Notes: generated by a model not told the origin, from the letters alone. A stretch of DNA of 64,000 bases from Mesorhabditis belari (GCA_958450365.1 CAUEEP010000871.1:1-64000), one strand, 5' to 3'; counted from the first letter of the stretch, positions 41,310-52,834 are shown. Program-made: numbers and translations.

Positions 41310-44150
41310 GTTAAAAAGATCAACTTAGTTCAGTTAAATCTTACTTCAGATCACATGCTTCTGCCGAACCGAATCGATTTGTGTGGCCGAAAAATCAAAG
41401 TTTTCACAATACAATAATAAAAAAAGATACCGTCATGTGTCTTTAACACAACAAAATATCGTTCAAAAAAGGAAATTGTACAACTTTATTTCAGAGACCA
41501 TTAAACTCGGAAAAACGACACAATCAAAACACGAAAACTGTAAAAAAACCCCAATTAAAACCCTCAAAACTCCATCATTTCCGATTGTGTCGAATGTGGA
41601 AGGCGAGAAATCGTATCCGGTCACCGCTGCATTTTTGAAGCATGTAGACACAATCCCTGCTCGAGTCAATGTTTCGTCGAAAAAATAGAGTGTCTTGCAT
41701 CAAATCAACATGCTCCTTTCCGAGAGCACGATGATTTTTCAAGTGTTCGGTCGCCATTCTGATGACTTCTGCTTCATTTTCCCGGTCGAATCGCTGCATT
41801 CCACGGAATTGCGAAAGAAAATCCACGATTTGGGCATTCACTTCCGGAGAATAGAAGGTTAAAACACAAAAAGAACTCTCCAAATTCTTGCTTGGGATTT
41901 GGTTTTTAACTATTGATTGCACGATCTCTCCAAAATCGTCCCAGTATGTTGACATCCGCAAGAATTTGATCGAAGTCTTGGCAAAGGCATCGTAGCAGAA
42001 GTGAAACATTGTTGAATTACATTCAAAATGGAATTTTTCGCAGCCATTCGCCTGATTTGAAAGAAAATTCTCAAAAAGCTTGCCGGTCCCTTGATTTTCC
42101 CAACCAATGTCCAAGCCAAGCCACACGGATTCTTCAACCACCGAGCGGAAAGTTTCAAGAAATTTTGGCCAACACTGCTCACTTTTCGGGTCCACAGTGA
42201 AATGTTTCACAGAATTCAATTGATTCAGAATCGTCGCCTTTTCGTCGCTGAATTGTTCGTCTGACCGCAAGTCTATCCACAATTTGTCACAAGAGCGGAT
42301 CCGTTTGCTTAGTGAACGATGAGTGGCATTAAATTCGAACCAAGAGTCGGGGAACTTGAAGAGCCAAATACCATCCTGATCCAACTGAATCTCGTACACG
42401 TGATGGTCGAAAATGAGCCACGGATTTCGTGAAAGCATCCATTGAAATCCCTTATTCACTTTGGCCAACTCGATCGTATCTTTCGCGTCCATTTCCTTAA
42501 GCACTTCCAACTTCAGATCGTAGCAGAGCTTCTCCATCTGAAACGACGTCAGATTCCTCATTTCAAATGGCATTTCGAGCAGCATTTTTGCACCTGTAAA
42601 AGAAAACGATTCGTTTCTGTCGGAAAATGAAAGAGAAAACACAAAAAGCAATAAATCTTTAGTGACCAAATGGTTTTCTAGAGTTCCCGGGTTCAAAATT
42701 GGCCCTTAATAACCTTTTCAAGTTAACAGCTTGTCGAATTCCATAAAAATTGCCCAAGAAAAAACTGGACAGCTAAAAACCTAGCGAATTTTTAACAAAA
42801 AGAACCACGGAAAAACGTGCAACTTATCAAATCTAAATCGAAAATGGGGATTTGAGATTTAAAACGCGATTGAAAGCTGCAACGAAATTTTAAGGTTAAC
42901 GAAGTTAAAACCATCAACACACAAAAATCTACCGTTGACGCCGCTTTTAGGGAGTAGAGCAGAATGAAAAATTTGAGAACTTTCACCGATTCTTTTCGTT
43001 AACTGAATATCTTAAACTAAAGGCAATTCTTAAATGGGTTTCAGTGCTTTAGTTAAAGTGGAAGGCAATTTTCTTTTACTATATAAGAATAATCAAAGGC
43101 GACGAGACAAAACCATTTGAAACAACAAACTCTGGGCAAAGAATATAAAAAGAAGGGAACGAATGAGGGGAGAGAGAGAGTACTTTAAAAGGCGCTACAA
43201 AAACATAATAGATTCCACGAACGGGGGAAGAAAACTTGGCGGGACTCGGCATAAAACCTGAACGCGTGACGCGCCGCTTGCGCCCCAGGTGCCAAGAATT
43301 TTTTTTGAAGTAAAAAGCGTCAAAAATTGAGTGCATACGCAATTATCGGAGTTGATTTTGTTAGGACTTGCCAAGGAATTGAAACTTGGGACATAACAAA
43401 GAACGGAACAAATTTTGCGGTGTACTTTGTGCTCACTAATCCCTTCTGGCGTACTGAACCCTTCATTTTTCTCGTGACCGTAGATCTCTACAGGAAAAAT
43501 AAGGAATCCGGTGAACCATAAAGGAAGTATTTACGACAGCACAGAATACGTCCAAAATGTAGCCGTTACCAAGACATAGTGTTCAACCTAATATTTCAAT
43601 TATGTTGAAAGGCAAGATATGTTACTTTATATAGCGAATCGAGCACCCAAGGGCATCAACATTGTGCCGAGACCCGGGCCGGCTACGGCAAGCCCCGTGG
43701 CTACTGCTCTAAATAATGAATGAGTTGACGAGAACTTGACATTCACATTTTATTTATAAATAGCGATTTGATTTGAGTTTGAAATATTAGGTAGCCGGAG
43801 GGTCTTGTCGTTTTTTGAAGTTAGAATTTTTCAAAAGCCGAACCATGAACTGTTTTAAAATTTTTACTGCAAAGTAGAATAATCTTTGAGAAACTATTGC
43901 CAAAAAGCGAAAACATGTTTCCAGTAAAGTATTGTAAGTAAAGTGTTGTCGGCCACTTTTTGAGTGTTCCTCTTCTGATGAACTTTTTCAGGGCAAAATT
44001 TTAGATATCGAGCTAAACTCAAAGAATTTCAAATTAATAGATTAACAAAAATTTCTAATGAAGCCAAATTTTATATAAAGCTATAACTTTTAAGAAAGGC
44101 TCTTTCTTATAAGGTGTTAGCATCCAAACTGAAAACTCGAAAAATCCATT
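41310..44150. repeat. Left arm of a 10.3-kb inverted repeat
   Basis: Reverse complement of about 48735-51572. It contains an F-box gene, its 5' region and part of a mariner-like element. Arms are about 2.84 kb and the spacer about 4.6 kb. Confidence 0.9.
41575..42585 (-). CDS. F-box-like protein, left-arm copy
   Basis: Single-exon frame of 336 residues. The ATG at 42585 is eight bases after TTTTACAG, a likely trans-splice acceptor; upstream in-frame codons are read as outron. Residues about 15-55 (FQMEKLCYDLKLEVLKEMD ... LAKVNKGFQWML) fit an F-box, the helical module that binds SKP1 and brings substrates to an SCF ubiquitin ligase. The rest resembles the substrate-binding half of the large nematode F-box families, with no known ligand. 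Its sister is at 50287-51300 in the other arm, with about 30 differences by eye over 337 residues. The last ~95 residues are almost identical. Confidence 0.8.
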   Translation of the reverse strand: MLLEMPFEMRNLTSFQMEKLCYDLKLEVLKEMDAKDTIELAKVNKGFQWMLSRNPWLIFDHHVYEIQLDQDGIWLFKFPDSWFEFNATHRSLSKRIRSCDKLWIDLRSDEQFSDEKATILNQLNSVKHFTVDPKSEQCWPKFLETFRSVVEESVWLGLDIGWENQGTGKLFENFLSNQANGCEKFHFECNSTMFHFCYDAFAKTSIKFLRMSTYWDDFGEIVQSIVKNQIPSKNLESSFCVLTFYSPEVNAQIVDFLSQFRGMQRFDRENEAEVIRMATEHLKNHRALGKEHVDLMQDTLFFRRNIDSSRDCVYMLQKCSGDRIRFLAFHIRHNRK

Positions 44151-44462
44151 TCTTTAGAAGCGGCATTATTTTCAAAAAGCTTTTGGCCAAAAATAAACAG
44201 AACCAAATTCTGATATGGCTTGGTGTTGATGGTCTTGTTTTTTAAGATATTTTAATGGTGAAAAAATTGACTTTTTATTAATCTTGAAAATCACTGTTTT
44301 TAAAAAGTAGTAAAATTCTTGCAAGAAAACTATTCTGAAATGTTGCCAAAGATTCAGTTAAATTAAGTAGATAATAATAGAAAAAAGTGTACTTAAATTG
44401 GTGGTTTCGTTTAAAAGTAATTTCATTTCAAACATATGGACAAGACTTTCCAGACAGCCTAA
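43787..44462. mobile_element. Mariner-like element, 676 bp, spans the inner end of the left arm
   Basis: Left end TTAGGTAGCCGGAGGGTCTT and right end AAGACTTTCCAGACAGCCTAA form imperfect inverted repeats, each flanked by TA. The interior has no transposase frame. The inverted duplication ends inside it (about 44150), so the right arm has only its left half (48735-49077). Confidence 0.65.
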
Positions 44463-44697
44463 TAGAACTGAGCCAAAGTCGTGTAGTCCCTGTGCTTGAG
44501 AGTGAATCCAAAACTGCACTGGATGGCTGGGTAATTCAACTAGGCATACCACCATGACCTTTCATGAGACAGACAAAAATTTCGACTAACTATGGGATTC
44601 TCGTATCCCTTTTACAAAAGTTTCCCATTTTTGTTAGTTTTCTGATAAATGTACACAAGAAAATCATTTTCGATGTTCGCTCGCTGAGCTCTTACTT

Positions 44698-44916
44698 TCA
44701 AAATAGCATCCAAGTTCCGGCATTTTCCGGTCGATAAATCAATCCGAAGACAATTCCACCCGTTGCCAAGTCAATTCCACCGTAGACCACGATTAAAACG
44801 ATGAGTTTCGGGGGAAAGGTTGCAAGCACAAAAGCACAAAAAGCAACGATCGATCCAATAGCCATCGTCTTTTTTTGATCATTGACACCTATCCTAAGAT
44901 CTATCAAATGAGGCAT
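44698..44916 (-). CDS. Short membrane-protein fragment, possibly transporter C-terminus
   Basis: 72-codon minus ORF with two hydrophobic segments (AIGSIVAFCAFVLATFPPKL and VLIVVYGGIDLATGGIVFGL). The order K-x-x-A-I-G ... F-P-P-K-L ... G-x-I-D recalls the last region of OATP/SLCO transporters, but the match is weak. No other transporter exons were found nearby. Confidence 0.25.
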   Translation of the reverse strand: MPHLIDLRIGVNDQKKTMAIGSIVAFCAFVLATFPPKLIVLIVVYGGIDLATGGIVFGLIYRPENAGTWMLF

Positions 44917-44919
44917 GAC

Positions 44920-45835
44920 TTATCCCAAACGGACACCGTGTCTTTGGATCATTCCCTTGTGAGATAATCACGGATCACTGGATATCGAAAATCGAATCCT
45001 AATCGAAATCGAAAGTGTTAAGAGCCGTAAAGCTGAGTCGTATCTCCTGTATCAGATTCACCGCATTTGGACAGCTCAAAGTCGCTTTGGGTCGGGCTTG
45101 GAGTGCGATTTTGGTGAAATTCTGCACCAGGAACACTGTTTCCAGCCAAACAATGTCACGGCTCTGGTGGGGTTCACTTATCAGCAAATGTATGGAAGCA
45201 AACGAAGAAGATTTTGAGCATTTAGTGCAACTCTTTTTTTGACTTATTTTGTTGCTAAATATTTTAAATTGGTTTTCTTGTTTCTTGAAGCTTTTCAATG
45301 AATATCGACGCTTTTAAGCCTCATCACTTTACTTAGAGAGAATCTGATCGTTTACTATTGTTGTGGTTTTGAAGAGCTATAATAATAAAAGGGTTACGGC
45401 AGCTTCTCTGAATCATAATAACAGAAAAACCAAAAAAACTTTCGACCTGACCCGGGATCGAACCCCGGACTTCTTGACTGGCGACGGTCTTTTCGCCCAC
45501 TGCGCCAACCGGCCCGTTAGCGCTTAGTTGGTTTTTAGCGCCAACCAACAGTTAGTGTTTAGTTGTTTTCTTTTAAATATTTTAATTAGCTAACATCTTA
45601 GCGTAAAAGATAAGAAGAACAATTTAACTTTTGACGGTGTACCCGGTGTAACCCCTTAGAAACCCACAATTTTCATCATTTTTTCGCAACTTTTGCTGTA
45701 TTTGAATTTTCTGGATATAAAAAAAATTTATAGTTCTCCCAATTATGAAATTAACAAAATCAGTCAAATTAAATAGAAATTGAGCTATAAAATTATTTTT
45801 TAATTAAAATTTCCTAAATTATTACTGAATAATGC
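44920..45835. other. Spacer DNA with a tRNA-like relic
   Basis: Frames on both strands at 45000-45240 are open but unrecognised. On the minus strand at 45440-45515, GGTTGGCGCAGTGGGCG and CCGGGGTTCGATCCCGG look like D and T arms. The acceptor halves GGGCCGG/TCAGGTC do not pair, so it is a relic. Confidence 0.5.
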
Positions 45836-45839
45836 TTAC

Positions 45840-46875
45840 TTGAGATCCTGCCAAAGCAAGAGACGATGCAGCACGACCCTTGCCGGAAAAGCTTCAGCGC
45901 GAGTTGGGTTGTGACTTTCGACGAAGTCCCTGAGGTTAACTGATCTAAATTTGAGGAAATTCTTAAACATTTATTGGCATAAAAAGGTCATAGCATAAAA
46001 ACACTTACAGCTCACGTGGATGGTTCCTCCCAATGAAAGCACCAATTCCAGTCGTTTTTCCTTGAGTCCCCTCGTCGCCGACGCTGCCATCAGTGTACAC
46101 AAAAATCGTCTCTTTCTTACATTTCTAATTGTCTTCCGAATCATTGAAGCCCCCTTTCTCATAATCCTCCCTTTTGTAGTTTCCACTCCACTAAACAAAT
46201 AAATTAGACCATTGAGAAAAAAGGAAACCGTTAAGTGCTAAGAATTATTTATTACATTTTATCGGTTTTGTTTAGACTTGAACCTTTCGATTTTTAAAAA
46301 ACCTTAGCTCAAACTTAAGAAACACTCAATCGGAAACGCTTTCTATAAACATTATGAACTTTTGCCTAATACAAGCACGTGCAATATGCTTTTGAAGCAC
46401 CGCCCCCAAGTGTCTCCAAAAAGTGCCGCCAAGGTGTCCCCATCTGGAGACACTTTTTGATACTGAAATGCTTCGTTTTGTTTTTTCTCTCCAGCTTTTT
46501 TAAAATTCTGTGATAGGCGGATTTTTTAAACTGTCCATATTAAATTTTCTTTATCACAGAATTTGAAAAAAGCTCGAGAGAAAAGAGAAAACGAAGGATT
46601 TCAGTATCAAAAAGTGTTGTCATGTGGGGACACTTTAAAGAAAAGTTAATTGTGTAAGAATCAAGAAAATAACATGATGAAACCAAGAGATTTCAGGAAG
46701 TCTATTTCAGGAGATCAGAGTCAACAAAAGCAATAGTGTTGTAAATCTAATTGCTAACCTGGATGTGGAGCTCGTCAGATGTTTGATTCTGAAATAGTCT
46801 CGACGACATCTTGCCATGCAAACTTTTCACGGGAGTATTGAAAATCACGCAGCGACCATCAACAGGAATGTGAAT
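45840..46875 (-). CDS. RNase H-fold protein (RNase HI type), partial
   Basis: Exons 46759-46875, 46016-46124 and 45840-45939 join in phase. The second reads IFVYTDGSVG ... TGIGAFIGRNHP, the first strand of RNase HI with the catalytic Asp in TDGS. The third reads VESHNPTRAEAFPARVVLHR, with the catalytic Glu of the RAE helix. This fold cuts RNA in RNA-DNA hybrids. The third Asp (T-D-S-x-Y) and the His loop are not seen downstream, so either further exons are missed or the gene is truncated. The first exon has no family match; a start may be the Met in GKMSSRL. The gene lies 76 bp after the stop of the coiled-coil gene on the same strand, the spacing of a nematode operon. A retroelement origin is possible. 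Confidence 0.6.
46388..46640. mobile_element. MITE-like element with CACCGCCCCCAAGTGTCTCC end
   Basis: The left end TGAAGCACCGCCCCCAAGTG resembles the ends of the element at 58163-58394. Inner inverted arms: AGTATC..., TCTCTCCAGCTTTTTT / AAAAAAGCTCGAGAGA. It lies in the RNase H gene intron. Confidence 0.6.
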
Positions 46876-46951
46876 CTAAAGTTAAAGCAATAACCACATT
46901 AAAAAAAAGAATAGGAAAATAAAAACTGACCGACTGATGCAATGAAGGAGG

Positions 46952-48490
46952 TTATTTTTTGTTGCCCTCAAACCTCTCAAAAAGTTCATCCATTCGGTCA
47001 TCCAACAATAGAGACAATAAAAAATCGTCGGCAAGAAGCTAAAAGCAAAATATTTCGATTGAAATTTTAAACCCCAACCATTTGTTGTAGACTCCTAACA
47101 AATATTACCTCAATTTCAGCCGATTCCGGCTGATTCACATCTCATATCCAAGTTGTAGATCCTCGAGCAATTGCATATTCTGATACAGTACTAATGTTTT
47201 AAAATGCAAATGCCAAAATTTACCCAAGGTTTTGCTGGTGATTTGCTTTCCCCATGAGCACCATACGAGTGTCGGGCTCAGTAGCCTTGGGTATCTTTTT
47301 TCAATTTCAGCCTCCTTGGGAAACCTTGTTACTAAACAGGAAAAAGATCAGTCCGAAAAATGACACGCAAACTCACAGAATAGATAAACAGCAGATAAAA
47401 GAAGACGCATGTAATCCGAAATATATTTCAAACGAGCTCGCACACCAGTTGCTCATCCGTAAGTTTTTCAACTTTCTTCTCAGCTCTTCCAAGTTGTGTT
47501 TGCAAAGCCTAATTGAAAGGGTTAATTTTGTAAAGAAAATATAAATTAACTGAGCCACCCTGACAGTGTCAGACAGTCTTTTGTCCGGCCTCTTTCTCAT
47601 TTCGTGAGATTGTCTTAAAGTTTCCTACGACGCATAATGTTTGACTCGCCATTCGTTGGCCGCAGCTAGATGGGCCTAAATTAAGGTTATGGATGCAACT
47701 AATCCACAACAAACCTGGTTCTCTTGAAGCATTGAATATGCTTTCTTAATCTGAGCCTCATGCGATTCGGCTTGTCTCTTCTCATATTGTAATTGTGCTT
47801 CCATTTCAGTATTTTTGTTTCAAAGCTCCTAAAGACAGGATCGTTAATCTAAAATAAGCTGCTCACCTTTTGCGTCTTAAGCAATTCCTGAAAGCACGTC
47901 GCATTCTCCCCGTAGATGTTCCGGAGTTATTGATTTTCCTGAAAAGAAGTCTAAATAAAAAGCTTGTTTTAAAAACCTTCTCAAACGAAGTGAATTTATC
48001 GATTTGTTTCTTGTAAGAAGTCAACGATTCGTAAGCCTTTCTTGCTGTCTGTCAGCTCCATATTTTTGCAACTAAATTTGAATAAAAACCATTTTAAAAA
48101 TGCAATTTTTACTTGTCGCATGCTTCATCATCAAAATTCGGATGTGATCTGGCTTTCTAGAGGCAGAAATAAAAAGGAACCAAGAAATTTAAAATTACAC
48201 AATCAGAAAAAACATTCCGCGGTTTAATTTGCGTGGAGTCTTCTTTCATTTCGTCGTCATCGATATCTAAAATGAAGTCAATTGATCAGGGAGTAGGTTA
48301 CCCAAGTCGGCAGGTGAGTCTACATTCGTAAGCAGTCGAAAAATTAAAATCGATTTACCAATTGTAAAGATCTTGCTAGGAGGAGAGCCGCATGATTGGA
48401 GAAGGCCTCCAATCGTCGGTGAGAAGCAAGCTCTTGAGGTTCAGACGACGGTGCCGTCGGTTCGCCGCCGATGTCGTCTTTCTCACTCAT
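46952..48490 (-). pseudogene. Coiled-coil protein gene, decayed
   Basis: The start exon 48359-48490 (MSEKDDIGGEPTAPSSEPQE..) is clean. Later pieces read IDDDEMKEDSTQIKPR, KARSHPNFDDEACDK, AYESLTSYKKQIDKFTSFEK, LRNIYGENATCFQELLKTQK, NTEMEAQLQYEKRQAESHEA, LQTQLGRAEKKVEKLTDEQL, and a last exon 46952-47038 (LLADDFLLSLLLDDRMDELF..). Heptad-like spacing runs through the middle. Several lesions interrupt it: a frame break near 48040, stops in the pieces near 47930 and 47835, and a TGA near 47140. Two of the TGA codons would be CGA before a C-to-T change. It may be a pseudogene of an adaptor or cytoskeletal protein; the family is not identified. Confidence 0.55.
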
Positions 48491-48734
48491 CTAGAAAACA
48501 AATGATATTTAGAGTAAAACATGTTGAGAATAAAAACAAAAAGATATCAAGAGCTAAACAGTGGGTCATTGCCTGCACTATCTCAAATATACGTCAACGG
48601 GAGTTTTAACACTTAGATTCAGGCAGTTAAGCAACAAGTACATAAAAAAACCTTGCATTAGAAGCGGCGAGAAATTGTGTGAGAACAATTTCTCGACTGA
48701 TTTTTTTTGCCAAAAGACCACGATTCGATTCGAG

Positions 48735-51572
48735 TTTTCAGTTTGGATGCTAACACCTTATAAGAAAGAGCCTTTCTTAAAAGTTATAGCTTTATATAAA
48801 ATTTGGCTTCATTAGAAATTTTTGTTAATCTATTAATTTGAAATTCTTTGAGTTTAGCTCGATATCTAAAATTTTGCCCTGAAAAAGTTCATCAGAAGAG
48901 GAACACTCAAAAAGTGGCCGACAACACTTTACTTACAATACTTTACTGGAAACATGTTTTCGCTTTTTGGCAATAGTTTCTCAAAGATTATTCTACTTTG
49001 CAGTAAAAATTTTAAAACAGTTCATGGTTCGGCTTTTGAAAAATTCTAACTTCAAAAAACGACAAGACCCTCGGGCCAACCTAATATTTCAAACTCAAAT
49101 CAAATCGCTATTTATAAATAAAATGTGAATGTCAAGTTCTCGTCAACTCCTTCATTATTTAGAGCAGTAGCCACGGGGCTTGCCGTAGTCGGCCCGGATC
49201 TCGGCATAGTGTTGATGCCCTTGGGTGCTCGCTTCGCTATATAAAGCCACATATCTTGCCTTACAACATAATTGAAATATTAGGTTGAACACTATGTGTT
49301 GGTAACGGCTACATTTTGGACGTATTCTGTGCGGTCGTAAATACTTCCTTTATGGTTCACCGGAGTCCTTATTTTTCCTGTCGAGATCTACGGTCACGAG
49401 AAAAATGAAGGGTTCAGTACGCCAGAAGGGATGCATTTATTAGTGAGCACAAAGTACACCGCAAAATTTGTTCCGTTTTTGTTATGTCCCAAGTTTCAAT
49501 TCCTTGGCAAGTCCTAACAAAATCAACTCCGATAATTGCGTATGCACTCAATTTTTGACGCTTTTTACTTCAAAAAAATTCCTGGCACCTGGGGCGCAAG
49601 CGGCGCGTCATGCGTTCAGGTTTTATGCCGAGTCCCGCCAAGTTTTCTTCCCGCGTTCGTGGAATCTATTATGTTTTTGTAGCGCTTTTTAAAGTACTCT
49701 ATCTCCCCTCACTCGTTCCCTTCTTTTTATATTCTTTGCCCAGAGTTTGTTGTTTCAAATGGTTTTGTCTCGTCGCCTTTGATTATTCTTATATAGTAGA
49801 GAAAATTGCCTTCCACTTTAACTAAAGCACTGAAACCCATTTAAGAATTGCCTTTAGTTTAAGATATTCAGTTAACGAAAAGAATCGGTGAAAGTTCTCA
49901 AATTTTTCATTCTGCTCTACTCCCTAAAAGCGTCAACGGTAGATTTTTGTGGTGTTTATGGTTTTAACTTCTTTAACCTTAAAATTTCGTTGCAGCTTTC
50001 GATCGCGTTTTAAATCTCAAATCCCCATTTTCGATTTAGATTTGATAAGTTGCACGTTTTTCCGTGATTCTTTTTGTGAAAAATCCGCTGGGTTCTTAGC
50101 TGTCCAGTTTTTTCTTGGGCAATTTTTATGAAATTCGACAAGCTGTTGGCTTGAAAAGGTTATTAAGGGCCAATTTTGAGCTCGGGAACTTTAGAAAACC
50201 ATTTGGTCACTAAAGATTTATTGCTTTTTGTGTTTTCTCTTTCATTTATCAACAGAAACGAATCGTTTTCTTTTACAGGTGCAAGAATGCCGCTCGAAAT
50301 GCCATTTGAAATGAGGAATCTGACGTCATTTCAGATGGAGAAGCTCTACTACGATCTGAAGTTGGAAGTGCTTAAGGAAATGGACGCGAAAGATACGATC
50401 GAGTTGGCCAAAGTGAATAAGGGATTTCAGTGGATGCTTTCAGGAAATCCGTGGCTCGTTTTCGACCATCACGTGTACGAGATTCAGTTGGTACAGAGTT
50501 ATATTTGGCTCTTCAAGTTCCCCGGCTCATCTTGGTTCGAATTTAATGCCACTCATCGTTCACTAAGCAAACGGATCCGCTCTTGTGACAAATTGTGGAT
50601 AGACTTGCGGTCAGACGAACAATTCGGCGACGAAGAGGCGACGATTCTGAATCAATTGAACTCTGTGAAACATTTGACTGTGAGCCGGAAAAGTGAGCAG
50701 TGCTGGCCAAAATTTCTTGAAACTTTCCGCTCGGTGGTTGAAGAATCCGTGTGGCTTGGCTTGGACATTGGTTGGGAAAATCAAGGGACCGCCAAGCTTT
50801 TTGAGAATTTTCTTTCAAATCAGGCGAATGGCTGCAAAATATTCCATTTTGAAGGTGATTCAACAACGTTTCACTTTTTCTACGATGCCTTTGCCAAGAC
50901 TTCGATCAAATTCATGTCGATGTCAACATACGAGGACGATTTTTGCGAGATCGTGCAATCAATAGTTAAAAAACAAATCCCAGACAAGAATTTGGGGGGC
51001 TCTTTTTGTGTTTTAACCTTCTATTCTCCGGAAGTGAATGCCCAAATCGTGGATTTTCTTTCGCAATTCCGTGGAATGCAGCGATTCGACCGGGAAAATG
51101 AAGCAGAAGTCATCAGAATGGCGACCGAACACTTGAAAAATCATCGTGCTCTCGGAAAGGAGCATGTTGATTTGATGCAAGACACTCTATTTTTTCGACG
51201 AAACATTGACTCGAGCAGGGATTGTGTCTACATGCTTCAAAAATGCAGCGGTGACGGGCTACGATTTCTCGCCTTCCACATTCGACACAATCGGAAATGA
51301 TGGAGTTTTGAGGATTTTAATTGGGGTTTTTTTACAGTTTTCGTGTTTTGATTGTGTCGTCTTTCCGAATTTAATGGTCTCTGAAATAAAGTTGTACAAT
51401 TTCCTTTTTTGAACGATATTTTGTTGTGTTAAAGACACATGACGGTATCTTTTTTATTATTGTATTGTGAAAACTTTTTTTTTGGGATTTTTCGGCCACA
51501 CAAATTCGGTTCGGCAGAAGCATGTGACCTGAAGTAAGATTTAGCTGAACTAAGTTGATCTTTTTAACTTTA
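48735..51572. repeat. Right arm of the 10.3-kb inverted repeat
   Basis: Starts at GAGTTTTCAGTTTGGATGCT, which is reversed at 44130-44150, and ends near CTAAGTTGATCTTTTTAAC, reversed at 41310. Small substitutions and indels are scattered through it. Confidence 0.9.
50287..51300 (+). CDS. F-box-like protein, right-arm copy
   Basis: 337 residues, single exon; ATG eight bases after TTTTACAG as in the sister gene. The F-box-like segment has the same form (FQMEKLYYDLKLEVLKEMD). Differences from the left copy cluster in residues about 50-240 (for example LVQSYIW for LDQDGIW, and one extra Ser). The C-terminal ~95 residues are nearly unchanged. Both frames are open, so both may be expressed. A 3' AATAAA is at 51383-51388. 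Confidence 0.8.
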   Translation: MPLEMPFEMRNLTSFQMEKLYYDLKLEVLKEMDAKDTIELAKVNKGFQWMLSGNPWLVFDHHVYEIQLVQSYIWLFKFPGSSWFEFNATHRSLSKRIRSCDKLWIDLRSDEQFGDEEATILNQLNSVKHLTVSRKSEQCWPKFLETFRSVVEESVWLGLDIGWENQGTAKLFENFLSNQANGCKIFHFEGDSTTFHFFYDAFAKTSIKFMSMSTYEDDFCEIVQSIVKKQIPDKNLGGSFCVLTFYSPEVNAQIVDFLSQFRGMQRFDRENEAEVIRMATEHLKNHRALGKEHVDLMQDTLFFRRNIDSSRDCVYMLQKCSGDGLRFLAFHIRHNRK

Positions 51573-51579
51573 GATCTTC

Positions 51580-52830
51580 GTGGCTGAAGTAAGATCCGAT
51601 GGAATGAACAACTTGACACCCTACAATCCGTGACGCCTTTGTTTGCCCGAAGATGCACCCTTTGGCCGAGACGAAGATAAATATCAAAGGTACGTGCCCC
51701 CACGTTCGACCATCGCTCATTGAAAATCTTTCCAGTTGGCTTCATATGTTGCGACGTAATCAGCGGATCCCTTGAGAGTTTGTTGGTTTGTTGGTTTGTT
51801 TGTTTGTTTGTTTATAGTTTCATTTGTGGCTCTTTAAGTTCATCTTGAAGTTCTAAATTTATTTTCTAAAACCCACCAACAATCACAGCTTCCGGTTTCA
51901 CAGGTGCCGATCTTCTTATGCTTTTTGGCATTTTCTTGTTCTCCATTTGCCGTTCTTGAAGGCATTGAGGCTTAAGTAGTGTTGTTTTTGCAGAGAAATA
52001 GTTCATAAAATGCTAAAAACAAGCTTATTCCGGCTTCAGATGTACTTTATGCTCTAAAATCTGTAAACGCCCGCTTTCTGATGTACTTTTTAAGCTTTCT
52101 TGTGACGGTAATTGATTGTTATTTGAATTGAATGCATTGAAAAAGGTTTGTTCACATTTTTAAATATAAAGTACAGTAGTACCTTGTGAGTAAAGTCGAT
52201 CAATGTAAGTGGAAGAAGTAAAGCGATAAAAAAGGGGCTGTTGCGATTATGTACTGTAAAAGTCATGAGATTTTGCTTTTAGAATATAAAGTTTTTGATT
52301 TCATTATATGCTTTTTGATCGGAATTGTCGTCCACAGATGTAGGAAAAAAGGGTGGGTGCTGGACCGTGAGCTCGTGAGCTCGCAACTCCAGTTGCTCAA
52401 TCCGATCTAATAACTGGCTGGAAAACACCAAGCTCAACTTCAAGAGCATCGTTCTCTCCTTCTACAAATGGACCTATGGAGATACTACGATTGCCGCATG
52501 ACATGAAAGAATTCTGCCCATGTGGAAGCTCAATTGACTCATTGATCAATAGGCTTTTGTGCTAGAGGAGTGGTAAGAATAAACAAATTTGTTGACAACA
52601 AGTAAATTGCATTTAGCTCAGATAAATACATAATGCAATATCACTTAAATGCAAGGAAATAATACATTCAAAACTTCATCCAGAAAAGAAAATAATGCAT
52701 TCAGAAAACCGGACTTTAATTTGGATATAAAGTGCGTCGAAATATGAAATAAGAATGTTTTGGTGAAATAAAAACCAAAAAAATTTCGCCCCTCTGATAA
52801 AGGGAAAAGTCCTTCTCTAATTTTCATGAT
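51580..52830. other. Sparse region with a transposase-like scrap
   Basis: A GTTTGTTGGTTTG repeat is at 51778-51815. At about 52420-52490 the plus strand reads NTKLNFKSIVLSFYKWTYGD, then TTIAA and a stop. This resembles the N-terminal helix region of ISXO2/Merlin-type transposases. Nothing else is recognised. Confidence 0.35.
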
Positions 52831-52834
52831 TTAG

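Noticed and set aside
41383..41688. 101-codon plus ORF overlapping the F-box 3' end
   Set aside because: It is antisense to the conserved F-box frame and its 3' region; it has no domain.
43200..43800. Conserved GC-rich block in both palindrome arms considered as a structural RNA gene
   Set aside because: Similarity is explained by the arm duplication; no 5S, U-snRNA, SL RNA or tRNA pattern could be matched.
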